Shown here one piece after another: positions 31,573 to 43,157 of a stretch of DNA of 64,000 bases. Both the position numbers and the translations under genes were made by a program. This stretch comes from Areca catechu (lineage: Eukaryota; Streptophyta; Magnoliopsida; Arecales; Arecaceae): contig CM038041.1 of NCBI GenBank assembly GCA_021397845.1, positions 143,880,780 through 143,944,779 on the forward strand, in the 5' to 3' direction. How positions within the stretch are numbered: position 1 is the stretch's first letter; every line of letters begins with the position of its first letter. The notes below the pieces were generated by a model. It was not told the DNA's origin. It worked only from the letters and a program-made list of their open reading frames with translations, and ran no database searches.

Positions 31573-32862
31573 TGCCTTTTGATACTATGGATTCCATAAT
31601 AGGTAACCTTTGACTCTATGTAGATATCCAATGAAGATCATCTTCTTCGACTTAGGATCCAGCTTACTTCTTTCAGTTGCCTCCATATGTACATAAGCCG
31701 GGCAACCAAAAACTTTCAGGTGGCCAAGCTCCACCTTCTCTCCACTCCAAGCTTCTTCTGGAAGTCCTCCATCCAACTTGAAGTGAGGGGACCTATTTAT
31801 AAGAAAACATGCTAGAGTAATAGCATCACCCCAAAAAGTTTTTGGCAGTGATGATTGCATCCTCATACTCCTTGCCCTCTCCAATAGTGTCGATTCATCC
31901 TTTTTGCAACACCATCTACTGTGGGGTCATCCTTACTATGTAATAGTGTTTGATACCATTTTTCTCACAATAACTACTAAACTTTATACTAGAGTACTCC
32001 CCACCATTATCAGTCTGAAGGCACTTTACATGTCTTCCTGTCTCCTTCTCTACATCAGCCCTCCAAGCTTTAAACCAGGCAAATACATCTGATTTTTCCC
32101 TTATCAGATACACCCATAGTTTCCTAGAGAAGTCATCAATAAAGGTAACAAAATACCTTACTCCACTTCTAGATAATAGAGGTGCTGGTCCCCATACATC
32201 CGAGTCTACCAAATCCAGCACTCCTTCACTTGGCTTGGTACAAATAGCAAATTTCACTCTATGTTGTTTACCAAAGATACACGGCTCACACAGGTCATTA
32301 CCATCCTTTTTCAAAGTTGGGATGATCCCTCTTCTGCTTAACTATGTGAGCCATCGGTCACTCATATGACCCATCCGATAATGCCATAATTTATATTTCA
32401 ACTGTTCCTCCTGTGCAGCTGCAAGCATCTCAGCACTATCACTCAACACTGAGCCTTCCATCCTTTATAGATTGTTGCTCATTCTTATTCATCTTATTAC
32501 CACCAAAGCTCCCTTGGTAATCCTCAAACATCCACTATCAGATTGGCAACTAAAAGCATATCCCACCCTTCCAAGTAGCCTAAAGAAATCAAATTCTTTT
32601 TCAATTATGGTATATGTTTGATATTTGATAGAGTCCTTGTCACTCCATCATACATCCTCATCCTAATAGTGCCTACTCCAACTACCATAAAAGTGTGATT
32701 ATCACCAAGGCTTACACTACCTCCATTTGACCTGTCATAGGTGTAAAACCAATCCCGTTCTGAGGTATAGTGGTATGAGCATGCAGAATCCAAAATCCAG
32801 GTATTCTCCCAATCCATTAATCCATTCGATACAATCAGTACTTCTCCTCCATTACTTTCCAA
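31573..32862 (-). pseudogene. E protease, pre-integrase and integrase
   Basis: The protease is in 32862-32605: WILDSACSYHYTSERDWFYT (DSA in place of the usual DSG), then GSVSLGDNHTFMVVGVGTI. The segment 32314-31916 holds CEPCIFGKQHRVKF, DLVDSDVWGPAPLLSRSG, YFVTFIDDFSRKLWVYLI and LQTDNGGEYSSIKFSSYCE, i.e. the first two catalytic aspartates. It then gives ARSMRMQSSLPKTFWGDAIT and FGCPAYVHMEATERSKLDPK (31884-31585). Stops at 32600, 31900 and 31575 interrupt it. Confidence 0.87.
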
Positions 32863-32879
32863 AGCATTAGCACCACAAG

Positions 32880-33551
32880 TGTTTGCTCTCCCCTTTTCTG
32901 TCTTTTAAAGAGGACAATTCTTCATGATATGCCCAAGCTAACGACACTTGTAGCATTTCATACTCTTGTGGTTCCGAGACTGAGATCTACCCTTGAACTT
33001 TTCCCTAGCTCTTTCCCTGAGTCTTCCTTACCTCTCATTCACAGCAAGAACTTATGAGTTAGGATTACCTTTGCAGATCTTTTTCCTTTGCTCATTAGAT
33101 CTGAGCACACCAACAACCTCTTCATAATTTAGGGTTTCCTTCCCATAAACCAAGGTTATTATAAGACCATCATATGATCCAGGGAGTGAACACAGAAACA
33201 ACAATGCCCGATCCTCCTCGTCTATCTTCACATCCAGACTTATCACCTTAGAACATACCTGATTGAACCTCTGAATGTGAGCAATTAGGTCTCCACCTTC
33301 AGGCATCCTCAAGCTATATAGTTGCTTCTTCAGCCATAGCTTGTTCGTCATGTTCTTTCCCATGTATGTATTCTCTAGTCTTCTTCAAAGAACTTTTGTG
33401 ATAGTCTCTGAAGACATCTCAAATAAAACCTGATCAACCAAACACATCCTGATGGTGCTGAAATCAATCTCTTCTAACTCTTCCAATTCTTCAACACTAA
33501 TCTTTTATGGTCTTTCATTAACAAAGACCTTGTAGATTCTTTGTTAAACCA
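32880..33551 (-). pseudogene. E gag, C-terminal part
   Basis: The minus strand shows EELEELEEIDFSTIRMCL, the UBN2-type block MGKNMTNKLWLKKQLYSLRM, IQRFNQVCSKVISLDVKI, LFLCSLPGSYDGLIITLVYG and RSQSRNHKSMKCYKCR..GHIM. The zinc knuckle CX2CX4HX4C has a TAG after CR. Several stops lie in the region 33365-33550. The N-terminus is beyond copia C at 50271-50363. Confidence 0.84.
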
Positions 33552-35133
33552 TGTTGCCCAGGTGGCTTCCCAAGAGGGGGGTGAATTGGGATTATAAAAA
33601 TTTTAACAAGTATGTGAAATTTAAAATCCTTTTAGTGTTGTAGTGCAATAAGCAATGCGGAAGAAAGTAAATAAAGGCAATAAAGTTAAACAAACACAAT
33701 CACAAATACAAGGAATTTAGAGTGGTTCGGAGCAACCCGCTCTTACATCCACTACCCAAGCACCACTTGGGATTTCCACTATATCCCCCAACTGGAATAC
33801 AGTCAGATTATTTTAACAGGCTGATAATCCAAACCTATACACTTTGGTTTTTCCGGGATCACCAAAAAAAACCCTCACTTGATTTTAACACAGGCTAACC
33901 AAGGACCTAAATCTCTTTGGTTTTTACAACCGGGCTCACCAAAGAAAACCCAAACTTGGTTTTATACCGGGATCACAAAGAACCCAAGCTTGGGTTTTAA
34001 AAAGAAATGCTCATCTAAAAACCTTTACCACTCTCTTGAGATACAGTCCCTTGCTATTCTTAGAGAAAAAACAAGATATATCAAAATGTAAAGCAACTAT
34101 ACAACAAACCAAACTTGTTTGAGTGTTGCCGTTGAAGATCAAAGTAAAGCCTAGCTTTGAATGCTATTTAATGTTCTTCAAGCTACTTTTTTTCTTCTTT
34201 AAAAGATTGGATTCAAGGATGAAGAATAGTTGGTGAAGCTTTGAATCATTTCTTGAATGCTCTTGAAGTGGGTTCGTGAAAAACTTGAAAACTTTTCAAC
34301 TTCCAATGAATAATGCCTCAAAAAAATTATTTAAATCTTCATAAATACTCCCCTTTTTAGTCTTCCATCTTAAATAGCCTTTGTAGGGCCTAGGGAACCG
34401 AAATAGAGCCGTTGGAGGGTTTTTGGAATTCAAAAATGAAGCTTTGCAACTAGCCATTAGATTGTAAAAACCCATCACTCGAGTGGACTCGAGGTCCATG
34501 AGTCGGCTCGAAGTCTCAGAAAATCCAAGTAAAAGTTCTGTGTGAGTCGGCTCTTCTGGGTTAAGTCGACTCGAGCTCTCAATCAATGCAAGTTCAAATT
34601 CTACTTGAGTCAACTCTTCAAGGCTGAGTCAACTCGAATTCACAGTCACCAATGGACATAACTCTGGATGAGTCGGCTCTTTTGGGCTTGAGTCGGCTCG
34701 AGGTCTTAGTCACTAAAAACATGAGTTCTTCATTGAGACAGCTCTTGAGGCTTGAGTCAGCTCAAGGTACTGAAACTCTGAAATTTTTGTGCCATGCCAG
34801 AATAGGAGTCGGCTCTTACAAAAATTCCTTTTATGCTTCAAAACTTCTCCAAACTTCTTCAAATCAAGATTCCAACAAAAACTAACCTACTTATTCTCAC
34901 TTTTACAATTTTATAGCCCTTTTACAAGATTACATAGATGAGAAGCATTAGGGCTTTACAATTTGAAGTATACAAGATTTCGTACAATGTTGGAATACCT
35001 TTCACCAAATAGAAAACCAACTAATGTAAAGATAAACATTTTCCTGCAAAAACTTCTTAAGTAATTGAAAGAATTAGTAATACATACATGCTCCAATATT
35101 TTGTAATCATCAAAATCATTACAGGGGTCAACA
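33552..35133 (-). repeat. C 3' LTR
   Basis: About 1.58 kb, from tgttgcccaggtggc to acaggggtcaaca. A TATA-like element (minus sense TATTTATGAAG) is at about 34335-34347. The U3 motif array is at 34485-34815. It pairs with 48683-50270 plus 42016-42034. Confidence 0.9.
34485..34815 (-). repeat. U3 array of GAGTCGGCTC motifs in LTR C
   Basis: About a dozen units such as gagtcggctcgaag, gagtcggctcttctg, aagtcgactcgagc, gagtcggctcgagg and gagtcagctcaagg lie 20-35 bp apart. Many come in pairs: ...ggctcttctgggttgagtcgactcgag.... The same array in the other LTR is at 49595-49940, with the solo LTR D equivalent at 51435-51715. Confidence 0.78.
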
Positions 35134-35156
35134 ATCTCTCCCTTTTTGATGATGAC
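35134..35156 (-). promoter_or_regulatory. C polypurine tract
   Basis: The minus strand reads CATCATCAAAAAGGGAGAGA immediately upstream of TGTTGACC. It is the same sequence as in A. Confidence 0.85.
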
Positions 35157-35724
35157 AAAACACTGGGCATGAACATGATTTAAAATACTTTACAATTACC
35201 AGTAATGATATACTAAGTATCTTATTTACATGTATTAAAAAGTATTCAAAGTAGTGTGTATCAAACTAAATCAAGTATCAAGTTGTTGAACTGAAGAGTA
35301 TCAAAACAATGTATCATTTGTATCATCCATGCACTAAGTATCAAACCTTCATAATAATACTTTGCATTTGAAATAAATTTCAGTTAAAAGCTTAACAAAA
35401 GCTCCCCCTTTCTTATATAGCAATATCCTCTTCGTATTTTCATGCTTGTCTCATTTTTCATGTTCACATTTTTATATTTTTCATTTCATGCACACTCTTC
35501 TCCCCCTTTTTGTCATCAACAAAAATATACAATATAGAGAGAATCATTCATTCAAAAATTAAATCATTCATAATTATTTGAGCATGTGTCAAGTGAAACT
35601 TAAAAAAGGATATATATAGATAAAAAGTGTCAATACAAAGGTGATACATTACAAATGTGCCAAAGCACACCAAAAATAGTATCACAAACAACAACAAGAA
35701 ATGCTAAACAATAAATCCTAAAAG
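35157..35724 (-). other. C spacer between ORF3 and polypurine tract
   Basis: AT-rich and non-coding. Between 35200 and 35350 the plus strand has about seven gtatca units (gtatcaaac, gtatcaag, gtatcatt, gtatcatcc), i.e. TTTGATAC and variants in the element's sense strand. This is a decayed form of the tRNA-iMet-like motif seen in A and H. Confidence 0.45.
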
Positions 35725-37300
35725 TCAAAAGGATGGACTAGGATCATCATCACTAGGTTCCTCTTCACTAGAAGAAGAACCAACCTCTAAAATACCAGGA
35801 GCAGGTTTAAATTTAGGGAACCTAGGTCTAAGGTCCCTAAGTCTAGTCCTAATAGGGGTTGAAGTCTTAGAGGTTCTAGGTTTGGTTTTAGCTGGAGGCT
35901 CAGAAGAAATCATAATAGGTGTAGGCCGTGTAGAAGGAGGATCAACAGAAAAGGCAAGGGTGCTGGTAGTCGACAAAATCTGTGTCGCCTGAGTATCTCC
36001 AATGTCAGTGCTCTGACACTGAGTACCAGTACCAGTTTCAATAAGAGTAGCAGCTATAGGAATATCAGTAGAATGCATTGCCTCTCCCTGTCCACAATCT
36101 ACATCAAGAATATCAGGTCCTGCTGAAGGTGCTGAATGACTGGCTGCCCTGATCTGCTGAAGAATCAATTGAATCTCTTGGAAGCCATCTCTAATCTCTA
36201 TCTGAAGTGCCAGTATCCTGGCATCTGTCTCTACTCTGCCTCTCTGAAGACTAGAGATCTCATCCAGAATCAACTGCAATCTGCTATCATCACCTGAACC
36301 AATAGCAGTAGATCCTCTCATAGGTGATCGAGATGTAGAAGGAGCTAGCTCAGAAGGTCTAACCTCATCAACATGTAGCTCAGCCTCAGTATTCTGTCTC
36401 TGACCTGTCTGATCATCATCTCCTGACTCCTCATCGGAATGTGCTGCAGGAAGTCCTGAAATCTTCCTGATCCAATGTCCATCAACGTTCAGGAATCCCA
36501 TTCTGATCAGTTATTTAACATTGTATATGTCTGTATGAAGTAATGGCCTGCTATCCTCACCAAATAAATCTACCTAAGCATCCTGAAAGAGCAATGTGAA
36601 TACCATGCCATATGGAAGACATGCTCGTGCCCTATGAGCAGCTTCCCTCATCTGGGATATCATAATATAAGGTAAGTTGAGGGCCTCCCCCTCAACTAAA
36701 TATCTCATAAACACCAGATCCCTCTCGCTTACCCAGTCAAATCTCCCAGTTCTGGGTAGAAAAATGCACCTGATGATATTATGAATCAACCTCATCTCCA
36801 ATGAAAGTTGATTAGCTCTGACATGTACAACACCAATAATATCATTCCTCTCAAGAATCAACCTCAAAGATTTTTGTTTTTCCTTTAATACCAAAAAGCT
36901 CTCTCCTTTTTTCGGTATTTGTAAAATGCCACTTAATTTTTGCTTATTTATCTCAATATGTTTCCCTTTCACCATTGATTCTATATGAAAAGCACCAAGG
37001 GACATATTTTCGAAGAATTATCTTACTAGATTAGGAAATGTGGGCAAGTTCAACATACAAAATGACTTCCAACCTTGTGTAATAAGCTAATCACCAACTC
37101 TCAAGTGTTCTTGCTCTAAAAAGGTGAAATTAATACAATGTCCAGAGGTTGCTTGCCTATTGCCCATCAAAACTACCTATCTTGGAGCTTCCAGATCTTC
37201 TTCATGTTCTTCCTGTGGCTCATCTATGGGATTTGAAGTGTCAAACCTCCTCTTGGTTCTTCACTCCTCTACCACAATCCGCACGACCCTTCTTGGCTTT
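35725..37300 (-). pseudogene. C ORF3: accessory protein, homologous to A and B ORF3
   Basis: Minus-strand blocks 37005-36574 and 36501-35725 share one reading frame, with single stops at about 36573 and 36502. The first has MSLGAFHIESMVKGKHIEIN, SLEMRLIHNIIRCIFLPRTG, DWVSERDLVFMRYL and CLPYGMVFTLLFQDA; between them lies LLHTDIYNVK. The second (MGFLNVDGHWIRKISGLPAA) has acidic stretches, an ILALQIEIRDGFQEIQLILQ helix and a Ser/Pro/Thr-rich tail ending in an acidic SSSSEEEPSDDDPS patch. Weak upstream coding (KKPRRVVRIV, then FPNLVR.FFENM) extends to about 37300. Function is unknown. Confidence 0.77.
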
Positions 37301-37393
37301 TTCCTAGGTTAGGAAAAAGGGAACGATTGAAGCAAAATAGGAAGGGCAGAAAGAAATTGAGATTTGAAACCTATGATGTCCTATTTAAAAGGC

Positions 37394-37454
37394 GTCGGCC
37401 TGACTCTCGAGTCTACTCGACAGAACAGCAGGGTGCTCGAGTTGGCTCAAGCAC
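37394..37454 (-). repeat. U3-type motif cluster upstream of ORF3 in C
   Basis: Contains gcgtcggcctgactc, ctcgagtctactcgac and gctcgagttggctcaagc in 61 bp, the family U3 motif in the interior. A TATA-like ttttaaatagg is just downstream in sense (37383-37393). Position and the ctcgagttggctc core match A 7144-7222. Confidence 0.65.
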
Positions 37455-37595
37455 AAATCTAGGTTAAAGCTTAGAAAACCAAAAAAAAATTCTATGGGTT
37501 CCTTAGTACTAAAGAAGGTGGTCATAAGCTCTAAAAAGAATTTTGAAATATCTTGATAATTTTTCCTCATTTTTGAAAAAATTAGGTCAAAACTT

Positions 37596-38345
37596 TTAAT
37601 ATGGGTCACATAGGCCTAATTCACCACTAATCTTTTCAAATCTATCTTGGCTAAGAGGTTTGGTAAAAATATCAGCAAGTTAATCTTCTGTAGGCACAAA
37701 TTCTAATTCTACAACATTATTCGAAATATGATCTTGAATAAAATGATGTCTAATTTCCATATGCTTAGTTTTAGAATGCTGAATTGGGTTTCTAGATAAA
37801 TTAATAGTATTAGTGTTATCACATTTAATAGGAATTTTAGACTGGATAACATCATAATCTTCTAGCTTTTGCTTGATCCATAATACTTGTGCACAACAGC
37901 TCCCTGCAGCCACGTACTATGCCTCAGCAGTGGACAGTGCTACAGAGTTCTGTTTATGACAGTGCTATGAAATCAAGTTGACACTTAGAAATTGACAAGT
38001 GCCACTTGTACTCTTTCTATCAATCTTACAACCTCCATAATCAGCATTAGAATAACTAATTAACGTTAAAGATGAATGCTTAGAATATCATAATCCTAAA
38101 TTGCATGTGCCTTTAAGATACTTAATGATTCTTTTAATAGCAATGATGTGCGATTCTTTTAGATTAGATTGAAAATGTGCACACATATAAACACTAAATA
38201 GAATATCAGGTCTACTAGCAATTAAATAAAGTAGAGAGCCAATCATACCTTTATACAATTTTTGATCAACATTTGTACCATTTTCATCTTTATCAAGTCT
38301 GCATGCAGGATTCATGGATGTTCCAATTTCCTTGCTTGATTCCAT
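37596..38345 (-). pseudogene. C RNase H and RT connection region
   Basis: The frame 38345-38088 has MESSKEIGTSMNPACRLDKD, GMIGSLLYLIASRPDILFSV and KRIIKYLKGTCNLGL with a TAG. Then NADYGGCKIDRKSTSGTCQF and, in 37913-37680, MAAGSCCAQVLWIKQKLEDY, IQHSKTKHMEIRHHFIQDHI. After a stop ADIFTKPLSQDRFEKI ends the domain near 37596. Stops occur at 38087, 37970, 37915 and 37678. Confidence 0.86.
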
Positions 38346-38408
38346 GCCAAACTTTTTGATAATCTCTTTAATATATTTGCCCTGGTTGATCAGAATTCCT
38401 TCCTTTGA

Positions 38409-39146
38409 TTATTTGATTTGAAGCCTGAGGGAGTAACTTAGCTCACCCATTAAACTCATTATGAATTCATCCTGCATTAACTTAGCAAAATCTTGACACA
38501 AAGATTCATCAGTAGATCCAAAAATAATATCATCAACATAAATTTGAACAACTAAAATATCATTGTCTTTTCTTTGAATAAACAAGGTAGTATTAACACT
38601 ACCTCTCATAAAATCATTTCCAAGTAAAAACTTACTTAATCTATCATACCAGGCTCTAGGTGCCTGTTTAAGACCATATAAAGCTTTATTCAACTTAAAA
38701 ACATGATTTGAAAATGTGTGATTGATAAAACCAGGTGGTTGTTCGACAAAAATCTCTTCGGATAGAAAACCATTTAGAAAAGCACTCTTTACATCCATTT
38801 GAAATAATTTAAAGTTCATAAAACATGCATATGCCAAGAGTAATCTAATAGCCTCTAACCTAGCTACTGGTGCATAGGTTTCATTAAAATCTATTTTCTC
38901 TTCTTGATTGTAACCTTGAGCTACCAGTCTAGCCTTATTTCTAATTACATTACCTTGCTCATCTAGTTTGTTTCTATAAACCCATCTAGTTCCTATAACA
39001 GGATAGTTATTTGGTCTTTCTACAAGTATCCAAACATTATTTCTCCTAAATTGGTTTAACTCATCATACATAGCTAACATCCAATTAGGATCGGTTTTAG
39101 CTTTTTCTATAGTGTGTGGTTCTACATGAGATACAAAAGCAATCAA
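38409..39146 (-). pseudogene. C reverse transcriptase
   Basis: One open frame of 245 codons: FVSHVEPHTIEKAKTDPNWM (integrase end), DELNQFRRNNVWILVERP, GTRWVYRNKLDEQGNVIRNK, ETYAPVARLEAIRLLLAYAC, QMDVKSAFLNGFLSEEIFVE, LNKALYGLKQAPRAWYDRLS and the active site VVQIYVDDIIFGSTDESLCQ. It ends at LRLQIK with a TAA at about 38406. The domain looks intact at the residue level and is the best-kept part of C. Confidence 0.92.
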
Positions 39147-39149
39147 ATC

Positions 39150-40660
39150 ATGTGCATCCCTATGTGAAGCTCTAGTTTTAACATCTTGAGATGGATCTCT
39201 TATAATTAATTCTTTGGGATGTGAGTGTACATACCTCTATTCTTTAGGTATATCATCATGATTTTTGCTTACCACTTCTTCATGTTGTTCACTTGCTTGT
39301 TTGTCTTTGATAGTCAAATCCTTCAGTCCATGTTCAAGTGCACCTGCATCATCATCAACATAATCTTCTTTTCTAGAAGATGTAATGTCAATTTCATTAA
39401 AAACTACATATATTGATTCTTCCACAGTCAAGGTTCTTTTATTAACAACTCGATAGGCTTTGCTATTTGAAGAATAACCAAGAAAGATAGCCTCATTGGA
39501 TTTCGCATCAAACTTACCAAAATTGTCTTTACCATTATTACGAATAAAATATTTGCAACCAAAAATATGAAATTAATTGATATTAGGCTTTCTATTATTC
39601 CATAGTTCATAGGAGGTTTTCCTAATGATAGGTCTAATTAAAACTCTGTTCAAAATATAGCAAGCGGTATTTACAGCTTCTGTCCAAAAGTATTTTGGAA
39701 GATTTCCTTCACAAAGCATTGTTCTGGACATTTCTTCCAAAGTTCTATTCTTTCTTTCTACAACACCATTTGCTGTGGTGTTCTAGGAGTGGAGAAGTTG
39801 TGATCAATATCGTGCTTTGTGCAAAAGTGATCAAAATGTTGATTTTCAAATTCCATACCATGATCACTACGAAAATAAATAATAGAAAGATTTTTTAAAT
39901 TTGAAACTCTTTTGTAAAATTTTTAAATACATTAAAAGTCTCATTTTTATGTGCAATAAATAAAACCCAAGTATATCTTGAAAAATCATCTACAATCACA
40001 AGGCCATACTTTATGCCACCTAGGATTGTTGTCCTAGTAGGTCCGAATAGGTCCATGTGAAGTAGCTCTAAGGGTCTAGTAGTAGAAACAATATTTTTGG
40101 ATTTAAAACTCCTCCTCACTTGCTTTCCTAATTGACATGCATCACAGACATAATCAAAATTTACTTTGAACTTTAGCAAACCTTTAACCAAATCTTTTGA
40201 AATAAGTTTTGCAATAGTATCCATACTAGCATGTCCAAGTTACCTATGCCATAATAAACTTGATTCTTTGCTCTTGTTATTCATTGCCACAAGACTTGTA
40301 TTGCTTGACATAGCTAGATCATTAAGATCTACTATATAAATATTACCAAGTCTATGTCCAATGAACTTTGTACTAGAGTCAAGAGGATCAACTACTATAC
40401 ACATTGAGGACTTGAAGAAAACATTAAAACCAATATTACAAAGTTGACTGATACTCAAAAGATTATGCTTTAATTTTTTTACAAGTACCACATTCTCAAT
40501 AAAGGTAGGAGTAATTTTTATTTTACCAATACTGATTATCCTTCCTTTGTGTTTATCACCAAAGGTTACCATGCCACCATCCTTTTGTTCTAGGATGAAG
40601 AATTGATCAATATCACCCATCATGTGTCTTGAACAGTCGCTGTCAAGGTATCATCTCTTC
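39150..40660 (-). pseudogene. C protease and integrase
   Basis: The protease (about 40655-40620) reads YLDSDCSRHMMGD: the catalytic glycine of DSG is Asp, and a stop precedes it. The frame 40623-40240 continues IDQFFILEQKDGG, KHNLLSISQLCNIGFNVFF and SLLWHR, then a stop inside RLGH. The segment 40224-39895 gives CDACQLGKQVRRSFKSK, LLHMDLFGPTRTTILGGIK and IVDDFSRYTWVLFIAHKNE. Frameshifts follow through SDHGMEFEN, then the linker 39431-39237 (MTVEESIYVVFNEIDI) to RT. Confidence 0.84.
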
Positions 40661-40683
40661 TTTACATTTATGGCAGCAAGACA

Positions 40684-41969
40684 TCACTCATCCTCCAAAC
40701 CCATAAGACAAGTTTGAGCAGTTTTTGTTGTATCTTCATTTTCTTCTACTGATGTAGATTCGTCATTATCGCTCCATGCCACAAGCATTGCCTTCTTTTT
40801 CTTTCTTTTGATTATCTTTTTCTTAATCTCTAGACAATCAGGACGTATGTGTCTAGGTTTCTTACATTTATAGCAAATAGGGGTTTGATCCTTGTCCTTA
40901 TCCTTTTCTTTGTCTTTTTTTCTTTCTTTTCCAAATTCTCCTCTTATGAATTGCTTTCTCCATCTATTTGTTCTTCTTCTTCCCATAAATATTTTGAGTT
41001 TTTTCATTACTAGTGCGATTTCATCATTTTCGATATCATCATCATTAGATGTATCTGAATTTTCATCTTTGTCTTCTTCAGTAGCCTTAAATGCTATAGC
41101 CTTTTTCCTTTTTGAGTCTTCATCTGTTCTTTGTTGTATAGCTAGCTCATGAGTAATCAATGATCCCAGTAACTCATCCAATGGTAGGATGTTCAAGTCC
41201 TTTGCCTCTTGAATTGCTATAACTTTAGCTTCCCATTTATCTGGCAAAGATCTCAAAACCTTTTGGACTAGTTCAGCATTAGTATAAGTCTTACCAAGAC
41301 TTTTAAGACCATTATAATATCAGTAAAATGTGTATACATAGTAGATATAGTTTCACTAGGATCCATTTTGAACAATTCATAATTATGCACAAGAAGATTA
41401 ATTTTTGAAGTTTTAACTTGTGAAGTGCCTTTATGTGTGATCTCAAGCTTATCCCAAATTTCTTTAGCAGAATTGCAAGTGGAGATTCTGTTAAACTCAT
41501 TTGGGTCCAAAGCACAATAAAGTACATTCATAGTTTCACTAGGATCTATTTTGAACAATTCATAATTGTGCATAAGAAGATTAATTTTTGAAGTTTTAAC
41601 TTGTGAAGTGCCTTTATGTGTGATCTCAAGCTTATCCCAAATTTCTTTAGCAGAATTGCAAGTTGAGATTCTGTTAAACTCATTTGGGTCTAAAGTGCCA
41701 TAAAGTACATTCATAGCTTTGGCATTCAACTCAGCCAATTTCATATCATTCTCGTCCCATAACTCTTCCAGTTTAGGAACCTCAATATTGTTAATTCTAA
41801 CAGTGGGCATGTGAGGTCCTTTTAAAATTATTTTCCATAAATGAAAGTCTATGGCTTGAATGTAGATTTTCATCCTAGCCTTCCAATATGTATAATTGGT
41901 TCCATAAAAAGTGGAGGTCGATTTATGGATTGGCCTTTGGCCAAAGAAGTGCTCATGGGATGTGCCATC
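40684..41969 (-). pseudogene. C gag with internal tandem duplication, lacking the coiled coil
   Basis: ATG at 41969 opens MAHPMSTSLAKGQSINRPPL; a frameshift follows near MEPII. The block 41873-41268 (MKIYIQAIDFHLWKIILKGP) contains a 61-residue unit twice in tandem. After a frameshift 41256-40684 gives MRSLPDKWEAKVIAIQEAKD, an acidic stretch and an intact zinc knuckle CYKCKKPRHIRPDC, then lysine-rich KKKAMLVAWSDNDEST and CLMGLEDE. A and B continue here with a coiled coil and second knuckle; C has a TGA and goes straight to the protease. Confidence 0.84.
41347..41712 (-). repeat. 183-bp in-frame tandem duplication in C gag
   Basis: Two copies of 183 bp differ only at a few positions (e.g. aggatccattttg at 41359 against aggatctattttg at 41542). 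The shift, measured at tttcactagg (41351 and 41534), is exactly 183, i.e. 61 codons with the frame kept. The unit encodes LDPNEFNRISTCNSAKEIWD and the helix after it. Confidence 0.95.
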
Positions 41970-42001
41970 AATATTTATTCTAAGTAATTTTCAGAGACTC
42001 T

Positions 42002-42014
42002 GCTCTAATACCAC
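42002..42014 (-). other. C primer-binding site
   Basis: The minus strand reads GTGGTATTAGAGCAG just inside TGTTG of the 5' LTR. It is the tRNA-iMet complement TGGTATCAGAGC with one C to T change. Confidence 0.85.
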
Positions 42015-42015
42015 T

Positions 42016-42034
42016 TGTTGTCCAGGTAGCTTTC
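42016..42034 (-). repeat. C 5' LTR, 19-bp terminal piece left of F
   Basis: tgttgtccaggtagctttc is the terminal end of the C LTR. It is separated from the rest (48683 onward) by gypsy F. Its last five bases, ctttc, are one copy of F's TSD. Confidence 0.85.
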
Positions 42035-43141
42035 TGATGTGGACATCGAGATGAATATTGAACCTGATCAGTTGACTCATATAATAGGACAACCCAGTGA
42101 TAGTTCGGCGAAGCCCAACCCAGATGTTTCGGTTCAGCTTCCGGCCCATGACGATTTGGGGCCGCCAGCCTCGCCAGCAGGAAATGTGCGCAGGTCCAGA
42201 CGCCTTCAAGGGAAGCAAGTTTCAAATCTGACCCGTTTTTGGGATGAAAATAATTAATTGGGAATTGGGCCAAAGGCCCAATACACTAATTACGTCCATG
42301 AAATTTTGGATCCGAGAAAATACCAGAGTCTTTAGTTTTATTATTATTATAATTTTATTAGTGGCGTGATCTCTTGATTTTTTTTATAAAAAAAAAATTC
42401 GTTTGAAGAGTTTCATGCAAGAGTCAGCGTTTGGATTTGTTTACATTAGAGTTTAGTTTTTTTATTATTATTCCCTTCCTGTTAGTCATGTGGGGGACAA
42501 CAACACCTTGTATTGCTTTTTTCTTAAAACCCGAACCATGGAATAGATTGGACGAGTTTTTGTTTGGAAAAAATTTGGGAAGCGTGTTGATTGTTTCGTT
42601 TTGGGAAAAAAACAACAGCAGCCTTTTGGTTTTTTTGTTTTGGATTTTATATTGGAACATTTTGTTTTGGAATAGGGGATTGCAGCATGTTTTTGTTGGG
42701 AATAACAATTTACACGCTGTTGTGTTTCTTTTGGTTCCGTGGAAGACGTTTTTCCTTTTGGTGTTTTCCGTGGAAGGCCGCCGGCACCCTTTTCCCCCTT
42801 GCACACACTAGGCCAAAATCCTGGTTGGGAGAAGACGATTCCGTGAGGAATCTCTTTCTTCCGTTCCTAGTTCTTGATTTAAAAAAAGAAAAGAAAAAAG
42901 AAACAGGGACTCATGGTGAGAAACCCATCGTTCGTCCCTTCCAATCTTGAAGACTCGGATTGAAATCCGGTTGAGGGCTGGCAACGTGAGGAATCACGCG
43001 GCCCTTCCAGCACTTGATCATTGCAGGTTTCAAAGGATCTTCCCCATATTGCTCAATCCTAGCATCCAAGAATTCTCAGAACCCATTCTCCCTGAATCGG
43101 GGTTTTGGTCGCTGCAGGCGTTTGACAACCACCCTGCACCA
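42035..43141 (+). repeat. F 5' LTR
   Basis: Starts TGATGTGGACATCGAG and ends accctgcacca. It carries an open 73-codon frame from the LTR edge (42039-42257) that continues the pol frame of the 3' end. A long poly-T/poly-A tract (42380-42400) and fairly G-rich U5 follow. Frames at 42424-42811 are LTR noise. Confidence 0.92.
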
Positions 43142-43144
43142 GCT

Positions 43145-43157
43145 TGGTATCAAAGCC
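43145..43157 (+). other. F primer-binding site
   Basis: TGGTATCAAAGCC follows the LTR (cacca) after three bases. It is the initiator tRNA-Met complement TGGTATCAGAGCC with one G to A change. Confidence 0.85.

Noticed and set aside
42424..42950. ORFs on both strands, repeated at 47969-48426
   Set aside because: They are inside the two LTRs of gypsy F and contain mostly hydrophobic low-complexity sequence, no domain.
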